Assembly (NCBI GenBank): GCA_046349435.1
Contig: JAXMCI010000017.1
Coordinates: forward strand, 1 to 64,000
Length of the DNA: 64,000 bases
Direction: 5' to 3'
From: JAXMCI01 sp046349435
Lineage (GTDB): Bacteria; Pseudomonadota; Alphaproteobacteria; Dongiales; Dongiaceae
The first letter of the stretch is position 1. Every line of letters starts with the position of its first letter. The notes below the pieces were generated by a model that saw only the letters and a list, made by a program, of their open reading frames with translations, had not been told where the DNA came from and made no database searches. A program made the translations under genes and the position numbers. Shown piece by piece: positions 9,942 through 19,130 of the stretch.

Positions 9942-10580
9942 TCAGTGACGCCGCGATGGACGGGGCGCCGGGTCTCGCCGTGATGAAGCAACATCGATCC
10001 GCAGCCCGTCGACGAAGACGTCGAGCAGGCGCAGCACGCTCGCCTGCCAGCCGGGCTGGTCGTGCATGTAGCACATGCCGATCAGCGCCCTGAGCAGGTC
10101 CTGGGGGCTGACGTCGGCGCGGATCCGGCCGGCGGCGGCGGCGCGGTCGAGCAGGGCGCCGATCGCCTGGGTCAGGCGCTCGGAGGCGTGGGCGCGGAGC
10201 TCCGAGGAGCCCTGCACGGCGAGCGCCAGCGCCGCCGCCATGCCCTTCTTGGTGGCGACGAACTCGACGTTGGAGCGCAGCCAGCGGCGCAGCGCCTCGA
10301 CCGGATCGGGCTCCGCCTTCAGCTGCTCCGCCAGCTCGGAGAGCTGCTGCACCTCGCGCCGGTAGACCGCCTCGAACAGCGCCTCGCGGGTGGGAAAATG
10401 GCGGTAGAGCGTGCCGATGCCGACCCCGGCGCGGCGCGCCACCGCCTCGAGGCTCGCCTCCGGCCCACCGGCGCCGAGCACCGCCTTGGCCGCCTCGAGC
10501 ACCCGCTCGCGATTGCGCACCGCGTCGGCGCGCGGCTTGCGGCGGGAGTCCGGAACCTGGTCGGGCGATCGAGCATTCAT
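9942..10580 (-). CDS. TetR-family transcriptional regulator
   Basis: This is a 212-residue repressor. The N-terminal TetR helix-turn-helix reads GVGIGTLYRHFPTREALFE near residues 45-65; the rest is an alpha-helical ligand-binding domain. The start chosen is MNARSPD. The frame is open 35 codons further upstream, but that stretch runs through the candidate operators. It is divergent from the molybdenum hydroxylase genes, with 152 bases between. That gap holds two copies of a CGGAGG-type palindrome, one inside a good promoter for the hydroxylase genes, so it probably represses that operon and its own gene. The inducer is unknown, plausibly an aldehyde or N-heterocycle substrate. Confidence 0.85.
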   Translation of the reverse strand: MNARSPDQVPDSRRKPRADAVRNRERVLEAAKAVLGAGGPEASLEAVARRAGVGIGTLYRHFPTREALFEAVYRREVQQLSELAEQLKAEPDPVEALRRWLRSNVEFVATKKGMAAALALAVQGSSELRAHASERLTQAIGALLDRAAAAGRIRADVSPQDLLRALIGMCYMHDQPGWQASVLRLLDVFVDGLRIDVASSRRDPAPRPSRRH

Positions 10581-10591
10581 CGTCGTGCCGC

Positions 10592-10642
10592 TTGAAAAGC
10601 GGAGGCAACCTCCGTATGTTGAATAAACGGAGGAACCCTCCA
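10592..10642 (+). promoter_or_regulatory. Promoter and tandem TetR operators for the hydroxylase operon
   Basis: TTGAAA (10592-10597) and TATGTT (10615-10620) are separated by exactly 17 bases, a good sigma-70 promoter reading toward the hydroxylase genes. The spacer holds the perfect 15-base palindrome CGGAGGCAACCTCCG (10600-10614). A near-copy, CGGAGG-AAC-CCTCC (10628-10641), lies 28 bases downstream, about where transcription would start. A repressor bound at both would block RNA polymerase. Assignment to the adjacent TetR protein is inferred from position. Confidence 0.7.
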
Positions 10643-10732
10643 GATAGTGTCCCGCGCCCGGCAGCGCGCCGACCTCCTGCCGCACCGCCTGTCCCGGCTG
10701 CCCCCGACCATAGCACCGATCGGAGCTCCCGC

Positions 10733-11230
10733 ATGACCCACGCCATCAGCCTCGTCGTGAATGGCGCGCGCCTGGCCGTCACGCTCGACGACCCGCGCGT
10801 CACCCTGCTCGATCTCCTGCGCGAGCGGCTGCATCTCACCGGGACCAAGAAGGGATGCGACCGCGGCCAGTGCGGCGCCTGCACCGTGCTGGTCGACGGG
10901 CGGCGCATCAATTCCTGCCTGGCGCTGGCGCTCAGCCTCGACGGCGCCGAGATCCTCACCATCGAGGGCGTCGCCGGGAGCGACGGGCTGCATCCGGTCC
11001 AGGCCGCCTTCATCGCGCACGACGCCCTGCAATGCGGGTTCTGCACGCCGGGCCAGATCATGAGCGCGATCGGGCTGCTGCGGGAGGGGGAGGCCGACGG
11101 CGATCCCGAGCGGATCCGCGAAGGCATGAGCGGCAATCTCTGCCGCTGCGGCGCCTATGCCGGGATCACCGAGGCGGTGCAGGCCGCGGCGCGAAGCCTG
11201 GCCGGGGACGGCCGGGAGAATGCGGCATGA
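10733..11230 (+). CDS. Molybdenum hydroxylase small subunit, 2Fe-2S (PaoA/YagT-like)
   Basis: This 165-residue electron-transfer subunit belongs to the xanthine dehydrogenase/aldehyde oxidase family. A plant-type 2Fe-2S domain has CDRGQCGACTVL around residues 42-53. The second, all-helical 2Fe-2S domain has CGFCTPGQ and CRCGAY. Electrons pass from the molybdopterin centre through these clusters to FAD. The ATG has a GGAG site seven bases upstream. The stop overlaps the start of the FAD subunit gene (ATGA). No Tat signal is visible, so unlike some PaoA proteins it looks cytoplasmic. The closest resemblance is to the YagTSR/PaoABC aldehyde oxidoreductase branch. Confidence 0.9.
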   Translation: MTHAISLVVNGARLAVTLDDPRVTLLDLLRERLHLTGTKKGCDRGQCGACTVLVDGRRINSCLALALSLDGAEILTIEGVAGSDGLHPVQAAFIAHDALQCGFCTPGQIMSAIGLLREGEADGDPERIREGMSGNLCRCGAYAGITEAVQAAARSLAGDGRENAA

Positions 11231-12272
11231 ACCGCTTCGACTATGTCCGGCCGGCGAGCCTCGCCGAGGCCGTCGCGGCGGCGGCCGAGCCGGGTGCCGC
11301 CTACCTGGCGGCCGGGACCAATCTCCTCGACCTGATGAAGGGCGGCATCGCCCGCCCCGCGCGGCTCGTCGACATCACGCGCCTGCCGGGACTGGGCGGC
11401 ATCGAGCGGCTGGCTGACGGCGGCATGCGCATCGGCGCGCTGGTGCGCAACGCCGATCTCGCGCGCGATGCGGAGCTCGTCCGCGCCTATCCGGCCGTGG
11501 CGGAAGCGCTGCTCTCCGGCGCCTCGGCGCAGCTGCGCAACGCGGCGACGGTCGGCGGCAACCTGCTGCAGCGGACGCGCTGCCTCTATTTCCAGGACGC
11601 GGCCAGCGCCTGCAACCGGCGCCGGCCGGGTTCCGGCTGCGATGCGCGCCAGGGCGAGAATCGCGGGCACGCAGTGCTGGGCTGGAGCGAGTCCTGCATC
11701 GCGACGCATCCCTCCGATTTCTGCGTCCCGCTCGTGGCGCTCGATGCCGTGGTCGAGGTCGAGGGCCGCGTCGGACGCCGCGAGATCCCAATCGGGGATC
11801 TCCACCGCCTGCCCGGCGACGCGCCGGAGCGGGAGACTGTGCTCGAGCCCGGCGAGCTGATCGTCGCGCTGCGGCTGCCCGGCGCCGCCCGCGCCTTCGC
11901 CGCCCATGCCCGCTACCTCAAGGTCCGCGAGCGCACCTCCTTCGCCTTCGCCGTGGTCTCCGCGGCGGCGGCGCTGCGCCTCCAGGACGGCAGGATCGTC
12001 GCCGCCCGCATCGCGCTCGGCGGCGTCGCGGCCAAGCCGTGGCGGGCGCCGCGGCCGAGGCGGAGCTGGCCGGCGCCGAGCCCGGGGACGAGGCCTTCCG
12101 CCGCGCCGCCGCGGCGCGCTCGCGCCGGCGCCAGCCCTCCGGCGACAATCGCTTCAAGATCGCGCTGGCGCAGCGCACCGTCGCCCGCGCGCTCCGGCTG
12201 GCCGCGGCGGGAACGCCGAGCGCGCATCGCCGCCCTGCCGGCCTCTCCCCTGTCATCCGGAGCCCGCCATGA
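11227..12272 (+). pseudogene. Molybdenum hydroxylase FAD subunit (PaoB/YagS-like), one frame break
   Basis: This is the FAD-binding subunit of the hydroxylase. FAD-loop motifs AAGTNLLDLMKGG and NAATVGGNLLQRTRC are present. A Cys-rich insertion (CLYFQDAASACNRRRPGSGC, then SESCIATHPSDF) matches the region that holds an extra 4Fe-4S cluster in PaoB-type proteins and is absent from classical xanthine dehydrogenases. The frame moves from 1 to 3 at about base 12045, after GGVAAKPWRA; the remaining segment, ending in SGDNRFKIALAQRTVARALR, is a normal family C-terminus. One missing base would restore a protein of about 348 residues. The stop overlaps the large-subunit ATG. Confidence 0.85.
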
Positions 12273-14523
12273 CGCCTGACGACGGCATCGTCCCTTCGCC
12301 GCGCCACATCCGGCTCGGCTCGAGCATCGGCCAGCCGCTGACCCGCCGCGACGGCGAGCTGAGGTCACCGGGGCCGCGACCTACGCGGCCGACAATCACC
12401 CGCCGGGCTGCTGCACGCGGTGCTGGCGGTCAGCAGCATCGCCCGGGGCCGCGTCACCGGCCTCGACTCGCGGCGGCCAGGGCGCATCCCGGCGTGGTCG
12501 AGGTGATGACGGCGGCCAACCGGCCGCCGCTGGCGGGACCCGGACGCCGGACGAGCCCCTTCACCTTCCGGCTCGACCTGCTGCAGGACGACCGCGTGCG
12601 CTACGCCGGCCAGCCGATCGCGGTGGTCGTCGCCGAGACGCTCGAGGCCGCCACCGAGGGCGCCGCGCTGCTCGCGCCGCGCTACGCGGCCGAGCCGGCC
12701 CGGATCGGGCTCGATGACCGGCGACCTTCGTCCCGCCGGCCGTCGGCTTCGGCCATCCGCCGAGCTGCGGCACGGCGACGTCGAGGCCGGAATGGCCGCC
12801 GCGGCCCGGCGCGTCGAGGCGGCGTACGAGACGCCGGCGCAATATCACAACGCGATGGAGCCGCATGCCATCGTGGCGGCCTGGGAGGGCGACCGGCTGG
12901 TCATCGACACGCCGAGCCAGACCCGGCGATGACGCAGGGCGGCTCGCCGAGCTGCTCGGCATCCCGGCGGCGAGCATCCTGGTTCGCAACCGTTCCTGGG
13001 CGGCGGCTTCGGCTCGAAGGGCTTCGTCGTCGGGCCGCAGGTGCTCGGCATCCTGGCCGCCCGGCTGGTCGGCCGGCCGGTCAAGCTGGTGCTGCGCCGC
13101 GAGCAGATGCGGCCCGGTCGGCCATCGCGCGCCGTCGCGCCAGCGGCTGCGGATCGGCGTCGACCGCGACGGCCATCTCACCGCCCTGGAGCAGCACGCC
13201 CGGGTGGCGACCAGCAGCTTCGACGAGTTCTTCGAGCCGGCGGCCGAAGCCTCGCACCACCTCTATGCCAGCCCGGTCATCGCCACGACGCACGAGGTGG
13301 TGCGGGCGATACCGGCACGCCGCTCTTCATGCGCGCGCCCGGCCACGCCACCGGCTCGATCGCGCTGGAGAGCGCGATCGACGAGGCGGCCGCGGCCTGC
13401 GGCCTGGATCCGCTGGCCTTCCGCCTGCGCAGGAGGTGCCGAGGTCGAGCCGCTCTCCGGCAAGCCCTTCTCGTCGAAGGCGCTGCGCGAATGCTACGAG
13501 GCGGGCGCGGCGCGCTTCGGCTGGTCGACCCGTCCGCTGGCGCCGCGGCAGATGCGCGACGAGGCCGGCCTGCTGGTCGGCTGGGGCGTCGGCACCGCCA
13601 CCTTCCCGGCGCTGATGTTCCAGGGCGAGGCGCGCGCCGTGATCCGCGGCGACGGCAGCGGGCTGGTCGAGACGAGCGCCGCGGACATGGGGCAGGGCGC
13701 CTGGACGGCGCTCGCCCAGATCGCGGCCGACGGCCTCGGGCTGGAGCTCGACCGGGTCGAGGTCCGGGCCGGCCGCTCCGACCTGCCGGACGCCGGCATC
13801 GCCGGCGGCTCGGCCCATACCGCCACGGCCGGGATGGCCATCCACCACGCCGCCGCCGCGGCGCTCGCCGCGCTCGCCGATCTCGCGACCGGCGACGCGC
13901 GCTCGCCGCTCTACGGGGCCGGCAATTCCGGGGTGGTGGCGCGCGGCGGACGCCTGCATCGGCGCGACGACGAGCGGCGCAGCGAGAGCTATGCCGAGAT
14001 CCTGGCGCGGGCCGGGCTGCCGCAGGCCGAGGGCCGCGGCCGGGGTGCGGCCGATCCGGCCGCGCAGGCCGGCCATGCCATGCACGCCCATGGCGCGGTC
14101 TTCGCCGAGGTGAAGGTCGATCCGGAGCTCGGCCAGGTCCGCGCCACGCGGCTGGTCGGCGCCTTCGCCGCGGGGCGGGTGATCAATCCCCGGCTGGTGC
14201 GCTCCCAGTATCTCGGCGGCATGATCTGGGGCGTCTCCTTCGCGCTGCACGAGCAGGCCGTGACCGACCGCCGCTCCGGCCGGGTGATGAACGCCAACCT
14301 CGCCGACTACCATGTCCCGGTGAACGCCGACCTGCCGTGGCTGGAGGCGCTGATCGTCGCGGAGCACGATCCCCACGTGAACGCGCTCGGCATCAAGGGC
14401 GTCGGCGAGATCAGCATCACCGGCTCGGCCGGGGCGGTGGCCAACGCGGTCTGGCACGCCACCGGCATCCGGGTCCGTCGCTTCCCGATCCGGATCGAGG
14501 ACCTGATGGCGGCGGGCCGTTGA
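12269..14523 (+). pseudogene. Molybdenum hydroxylase large (molybdopterin) subunit, about ten frame breaks
   Basis: This is the catalytic molybdopterin-binding subunit of the aldehyde oxidase/xanthine dehydrogenase family. The ATG overlaps the FAD-subunit stop. Family segments appear in sequence but in changing frames: QPIAVVVAETLEAA, YHNAMEPHAIVAAWEGD, FLGGGFGSKGFVVGPQ, DTGTPLFMRAPGHATG, then a long intact part from about 13432 with GVGTATFPALMFQGEAR, GIKGVGEISITGSAGAVANAV and the normal end. Frame changes fall near 12361, 12407, 12470, 12718, 12760, 12921, 12990, 13110, 13308 and 13432. None of the segments contains a stop, and most shifts fit one lost base in a G or C run. Restored length is about 750 residues, normal for the family. 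Confidence 0.85.
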
Positions 14524-14541
14524 AGTGCCCTCTCCCGCGCG

Positions 14542-15078
14542 CTAGTCGACTCGCCGCTTGGCCAGCTTCCGCGCCAAGGTCCGGCGATGCATGCCGAGAC
14601 GGCGCGCCGCCTCGGAGATGTTGAAATCCGCGTCCACCAGAGTCTCGTGGATGCGCTCCCACTCCAGCGTCTTGATGGTGGTGGGACGCGCCGTCAGGGC
14701 GACGTCCGCGTCTCCGGCGCCTCTGCGGAACGCCGCCTCGATATCGTCGGCGTTGGAGGGTTTCGCCAGATAGTGGCACGCGCCGAGCTTGATCGCTTCG
14801 ACCGCCGTCGCGATGCTGGCGAATCCCGTGAGCACCACGATCCGAATTCCGGGGTCGTGCTGGCTCAGGGTCTTGATGCATTCCAGGCCGGAGGCCCCGA
14901 CCAGCTTGAGATCGACGACGGCAAAGTCCGGGGAGCCGTCATGGAGCGCCTGCCTGATCTCCGGCAGGCCGCTGCAATGGACCACGTCGTAGCCGCGGCG
15001 CTCGAAGGAGCGCTGCAGCGCCCGGGCAAGGGACCGGTCGTCCTCGACGATGAGGATGGACGGCTTGTCAGCTTCCAT
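14542..15078 (-). CDS. regA: RegA/ActR/PrrA-type redox response regulator
   Basis: This 178-residue regulator has a receiver domain (acidic D13 and D14, phosphoacceptor D56 in VVDLKL, LAKPS lysine) and a short C-terminal Fis-type helix-turn-helix (NISEAARRLGMHRRTLARKL). That architecture is specific to the RegA/PrrA/ActR family, which controls respiration, carbon fixation and other redox-linked genes in response to the quinone pool. The ATG at MEADKPS is chosen because it overlaps the end of the kinase gene by 11 bases, as in coupled pairs. It is convergent with the hydroxylase operon. The C-terminal helix is slightly divergent from the near-invariant RegA form, so the exact DNA site may differ. 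Confidence 0.85.
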   Translation of the reverse strand: MEADKPSILIVEDDRSLARALQRSFERRGYDVVHCSGLPEIRQALHDGSPDFAVVDLKLVGASGLECIKTLSQHDPGIRIVVLTGFASIATAVEAIKLGACHYLAKPSNADDIEAAFRRGAGDADVALTARPTTIKTLEWERIHETLVDADFNISEAARRLGMHRRTLARKLAKRRVD

Positions 15079-16375
15079 GGGCCTCCGCAATTGACAGAGC
15101 GGCGATCGGGAGCCGCAACCGGACGACGGCTCCACCATCGGCGTCGTTGGTCGCCGTCACCGCTCCTCCGAGCTTGCGGAGGACATTGACGACGAGAAAG
15201 AGCCCGAGGCCGCTCCCGGGACGATTCTTCGTCGACTGGTAGGGCTTTCCGAGCCCCGCGAGCATCTCGGGCGTGAACCCGGGTCCTCTGTCGCGGATCT
15301 CGACGAGGAGCTGGTCGCCCTGGCGCGACGTGGCGATCCCGACCCAGTCCGGCGAGGCCTCCAGCGCGTTGTCCAGGACGCTGAACAGGATCTGCTTCAA
15401 GATCGCGTCCGAGACGATGGCCTCGTCGGGCGCGAAGCCGTCGACATAGTCGAGCCGGCGCGGCGACCGCGTCCCGCGCCAGGATTCGACCACATGCTGG
15501 AGAAAGGCACCCAGGGTGGTCCGCTCGGCCTCCTCTCCCCTGGCCTCGCCCGACGAGACGAGAATTTGGGAGATGATCTCCTTGCAGCGACCGAGCGCTG
15601 TCCGCATGTCGGCGAAGTCCTCGGCCAGACCTTGGTCGCCGCGCAACGCCGGCATCCGTTCCCAGTCGTTGAGGATGACCGAGAGGGTAGCCAGCGGCGT
15701 GCCGAGCTCGTGCGCCGCGCCCGAGGCCAGCAGGCCCATTCGCACGATCTGCTCCTCCTCGGCTGACTGCCGGGCGAGATCGGCCAGACGCGCGTCACGG
15801 TCCCGCAGGTTCCGGGCGATGCGGGTGATGAAGAGGACCAGGAGAACCGCCGCCAGGACGAAGCAGATGAACATCCCCTGGATGTGCAAGCCGAAATGAT
15901 CGGCGCGCCCCGGCCCGCGCGGATGCATCGAGAGGCCGATGTCCTCGTAGAAGGCGGTCAGCCAGACATACGAGCAGCTTGTCACCAGCACGATCGTCCA
16001 GGTCGCCCATGGGCGCAACAGCACGGCGCCCAGGATCACCTGCAGAAGGAACAGCGAGACGAACGGGTTCGTCGCGCCGCCGCTGAGATAGAGCTGGATC
16101 GTCAGGGCCGCCACGTCGAGCAGCAGCGCGATGAACAGCTCGGTGTCGGTGACGACGGCGCGGCTCCGGTAGAGATACAGGCTGACGACGTTGAGCCCGA
16201 CAAGAAACAGGACCACGCAGGCCATCTGCAGGAGCGGCAGGCCGATGCCCAGCCAGAGATGCGCCACCGCGATGGCTGCCACCTGCCCGCCCACGGCCAG
16301 CCAGCGGAGGATCAGCAGCAGAGAGAGGTTTTTCCTGTTGGTCGTCTCCTGTATCGAGATCGAGCCCGCCCCCAC
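15068..16375 (-). CDS. regB: RegB/PrrB/ActS-type redox sensor histidine kinase
   Basis: This 435-residue membrane kinase pairs with the adjacent regulator. The start is a GTG with a GGAGG site seven bases upstream; the ATG 74 codons earlier adds no family-like sequence. Six hydrophobic segments fill roughly residues 15-185 and include GGATNPF, matching the GGxxNPF quinone-binding signature of RegB. The phosphorylated His lies in GAAHELGTPLATL. Downstream, LGRCKEII carries the Cys that corresponds to the redox-active cysteine of RegB. The ATPase domain ends with GRGxG-like RDRGPGF and SGLGLFLVVNVLRKLGG. These residues indicate it can sense both quinone state and cysteine oxidation. Confidence 0.88.
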   Translation of the reverse strand: MGAGSISIQETTNRKNLSLLLILRWLAVGGQVAAIAVAHLWLGIGLPLLQMACVVLFLVGLNVVSLYLYRSRAVVTDTELFIALLLDVAALTIQLYLSGGATNPFVSLFLLQVILGAVLLRPWATWTIVLVTSCSYVWLTAFYEDIGLSMHPRGPGRADHFGLHIQGMFICFVLAAVLLVLFITRIARNLRDRDARLADLARQSAEEEQIVRMGLLASGAAHELGTPLATLSVILNDWERMPALRGDQGLAEDFADMRTALGRCKEIISQILVSSGEARGEEAERTTLGAFLQHVVESWRGTRSPRRLDYVDGFAPDEAIVSDAILKQILFSVLDNALEASPDWVGIATSRQGDQLLVEIRDRGPGFTPEMLAGLGKPYQSTKNRPGSGLGLFLVVNVLRKLGGAVTATNDADGGAVVRLRLPIAALSIAEAHGS

Positions 16376-16593
16376 CGGACAACCTCCGCCATCCCTGAAG
16401 CATCGGATGCAGGCTAGCAGGACCGGCGGGTCGCATGCGCGGGCGCTTTTCTGCCACACGGCCCTGCTCAGCCTGTCGCGCCCAGCGGAAGCGATGGAAA
16501 GGCCGCGGACGGGGAGGGCGCGGAGAGCGGCGGCCAGTGTTCCGAGCCAGGCGCGGAAGGGGAGCGGCTCTCCGTCATCGAGCGAGCCGGGGA

Positions 16594-17652
16594 TCACTGG
16601 GAGGACGTGGACAGGTTGGCTTCACGGTTGGCCTGGTCGACCTCGCGCATGTATTCGACGGTCTTGGCGCGGACCAGCGCCCGATGGGGCGACAAGGCCG
16701 CCTCGCGATAGGCATGGCGACCGGCCCCCATGAGGGCGACAATCAGGAGCATGAGAGCGCAGATCGTGCCGAAGCTCCGGCCGATCGCCTGCGGCGGCCG
16801 GCGGATCTCGTTGAGCATCAGGAGCATCAGCGGCACGCAGAGGAGGATGGCGGCTCCGAAGATGCCCATGACCGGGCCGACGGGCTCGGTAGTCGTCGGC
16901 AGCGTCAGCAGTGCGATCGGGCCGGCGGCGAACTGCGCCAGGGTCGGCCAGAAGGCCCATTGATAGCCCTTGCGGACGAGTGCCGCCCGCGAGAATCCGG
17001 TCCACTGCAGGTCCGCCTCCTTCCGGCGGCTGAACCACCAGACCAGGAAGAGACCGGCCATCGCTGGGCAGGCGAGCACGAAGTGCAGGTAGCGCGGCAG
17101 GACATTGGGCAAGGCGAGAGCGGACAGGAAGCCATGCACCGCGCCCCACCGATCGGGGAACAGCATCAGGTTGATGTTGGCGAGGAAGATCAGGGGTATG
17201 AAGAGGAACAGCAGGCAGGCGGCGCCCGAGATCGCGAGGTGCAGCCACTTCAGCCGGCGCATCCGCTCCCAGAGGTACTTGTGAACGTAGGTGAGCACGA
17301 AGGCGGCGGTGACCAGCGGCACGATGCTGATCCACAATCGCCCGGTCAGCGCGTTCGCCGTGTAGAAATAGACCGTATAGAGCGTGTTGATGGCCAGCAG
17401 CGGGCCGATCCCCAGTACCACGGCGATGCTCTTGTTCGCGGTGATGGTCGCGGCCACCTCCTTGGCGAGGTGGTCGTAGCGCTCGTCGCGGAGGCCGCGC
17501 AGCTCGTAGTAGAACGCCAGAAGGCTGCCGCCGACCATGAAGTTGACGAAGACGATGTGCATCAGGAAGAAGAGGACGAGGACGCACACCAGCAGCGGCT
17601 CGGGCGCCGGCAGCGGCAGCGGAATGTCCCGGGGGACGGGAATGCTGCTCAT
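16594..17652 (-). CDS. Cytochrome bd-like multi-helix membrane subunit (CydA'-like half)
   Basis: This 352-residue protein has about eight to nine membrane helices. The first carries a His (FFLMHIVFVNFMVGGSLL), in the same place as the haem-ligand His of helix 1 in the next subunit and in CydA. No cytochrome c motif is present. The start chosen is the ATG that overlaps the upstream stop (ATGA); another ATG lies four codons earlier. It is probably the partner subunit of the bd-like complex encoded just upstream, as two CydA-related halves are known in noncanonical bd superfamily members. Whether it binds haem, and whether the complex reduces oxygen, cannot be told from sequence alone. Confidence 0.6.
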   Translation of the reverse strand: MSSIPVPRDIPLPLPAPEPLLVCVLVLFFLMHIVFVNFMVGGSLLAFYYELRGLRDERYDHLAKEVAATITANKSIAVVLGIGPLLAINTLYTVYFYTANALTGRLWISIVPLVTAAFVLTYVHKYLWERMRRLKWLHLAISGAACLLFLFIPLIFLANINLMLFPDRWGAVHGFLSALALPNVLPRYLHFVLACPAMAGLFLVWWFSRRKEADLQWTGFSRAALVRKGYQWAFWPTLAQFAAGPIALLTLPTTTEPVGPVMGIFGAAILLCVPLMLLMLNEIRRPPQAIGRSFGTICALMLLIVALMGAGRHAYREAALSPHRALVRAKTVEYMREVDQANREANLSTSSQ

Positions 17653-19130
17653 CGGCTGGCCCATTCGTCGCCAGTGCCGCGCGCGATGGTGGCGGCGCCC
17701 TGCGGCGTGACGGCGATCCCCACATCCTGGGCGCCCGGAAGCGGCGCCGCGTTGTGCTGAAGATGCTCCAGATAGTCTCCGAGCCGCTCCAGCTCCGTGG
17801 CGCTGCCTGGAAAGGGCGGCATGTAGGGGTCGTTCTCATGCATGGATGCGATGAAGCCACCGGTCAGCGCGGGCGACCAAGGCTGGTCGCCCAGCAGCCG
17901 CTGCAGATGGCCGGTGATGCTGTTGACGCCATGCGCGGTGTGGCAGCGCGAGCACGCATCCATGAACACGTCCTTGCCTTGCTGAATGCGATCGAGCCGC
18001 GCGATCCGCTCGGCCTCGGAGAGACTGGGCGGCAATCCCTGCTGCTCGGCGGGGGTCAGCGGATTGGAATAGGTGGCATGAGCCAGCAGCCCGTCGCGCC
18101 GCAGCAGGGCGTAGTCGCCGACCCGGATTCCGTTGGCGTACATGTACTGGCCGATGACGTAGGGCTTGCGGATGAACTCGCGGACCCGCTCGAAGTGCCC
18201 GGTCATCCATAGGATGGAGAGCAGAGGGACGAGCAGGACGGCGCGTGGCAGCCGGTTCGGCCGCGCAATCGCCCACTGCACGACCAGCAGGACGACCCCG
18301 ACGGTGACAGCGGCGACCCTCAGCAGCGTACTCTGCCAGTCGGCGAAGGCGAGCGTGGCCAGCGCGACGCCGACATTGTCCTTCATCAGGTCGGGGACGA
18401 CGGCGTAGTACCACCATCCGCCCACGAGGATGAACGGCGCGAAGCAGACGGACCACAATGCGACCCCTCGCGTCGCCTCGTGGCGGAAGGCGGGATCACC
18501 TCTCGTGAAGAAGGGGATGAGGAACATCGCGATGATGCCGGCCATGCATGCCGCCAGCGGCGTGCGGTAGGCGAGCTGCGGCAGGTAGAGGGGATTGGTG
18601 AAGCCGTTCCAGAGCGTGCGATCGCTGAGCCAGTTGCCCGGATCCATCATGAACCCGAGGATCGACACGATGATCGCCATCGTCACCCAGGAGAAGAACC
18701 CGAGGGCGAAGCCCAGCCGGATGTGGCCGACCTTCGCGCGCCCCGCGACCCACTTCCGCCAGGTCAGGGTGTAGGCGAGGATCAGGCAGACCTCGGTGAT
18801 GAAGACCAGCCACTCGGTGAACCAGGCCCAGAAGAAGACGCGCAGCAGGCTGGCGATGGAGTACGGGTTGACGAGTGAAGCCGCCAGCCAGATGCCGACG
18901 CCGCTCAGCGCACCCGCCGTCGTGGTGATGAGGAAGCAGAAGAAGAGGATCTTGTAGGCGAGCCGGTCCCAGCGCGGATCCTGGCGCCTGTATCCATACC
19001 ATTCCATGCAGGCGACCAGCGGCATCATGCCGACGGCCAGGCCGTGATTGATCAGGACATGCAGGACCGCGATCCCGGCGATGAGCGCCCGGTTTCCGAG
19101 CAGGTCCAGGTGGAAGACGGGGATGTCCAT
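17649..19130 (-). CDS. Cytochrome bd-like subunit I fused to a C-terminal cytochrome c
   Basis: This 493-residue membrane protein begins MDIPVFHLD. Nine or so helices follow, with His residues in helix 1 (VLHVLINHGLAVG) and a conserved-looking Glu pair in FFWAWFTEWLVFITEV, similar in spacing to the E99 region of CydA. The last 110 residues are a cytochrome c domain with CSRCH near residue 393 and a likely Met axial ligand in DPYMPPFPG near 437. The order fits the cytochrome-c-bearing branch of the bd oxidase superfamily. It sits between a four-helix protein and a second bd-like subunit, with 1-4 base overlaps, so all three form one operon. It probably exchanges electrons with a periplasmic carrier, not only quinol. 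Confidence 0.7.
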   Translation of the reverse strand: MDIPVFHLDLLGNRALIAGIAVLHVLINHGLAVGMMPLVACMEWYGYRRQDPRWDRLAYKILFFCFLITTTAGALSGVGIWLAASLVNPYSIASLLRVFFWAWFTEWLVFITEVCLILAYTLTWRKWVAGRAKVGHIRLGFALGFFSWVTMAIIVSILGFMMDPGNWLSDRTLWNGFTNPLYLPQLAYRTPLAACMAGIIAMFLIPFFTRGDPAFRHEATRGVALWSVCFAPFILVGGWWYYAVVPDLMKDNVGVALATLAFADWQSTLLRVAAVTVGVVLLVVQWAIARPNRLPRAVLLVPLLSILWMTGHFERVREFIRKPYVIGQYMYANGIRVGDYALLRRDGLLAHATYSNPLTPAEQQGLPPSLSEAERIARLDRIQQGKDVFMDACSRCHTAHGVNSITGHLQRLLGDQPWSPALTGGFIASMHENDPYMPPFPGSATELERLGDYLEHLQHNAAPLPGAQDVGIAVTPQGAATIARGTGDEWASR

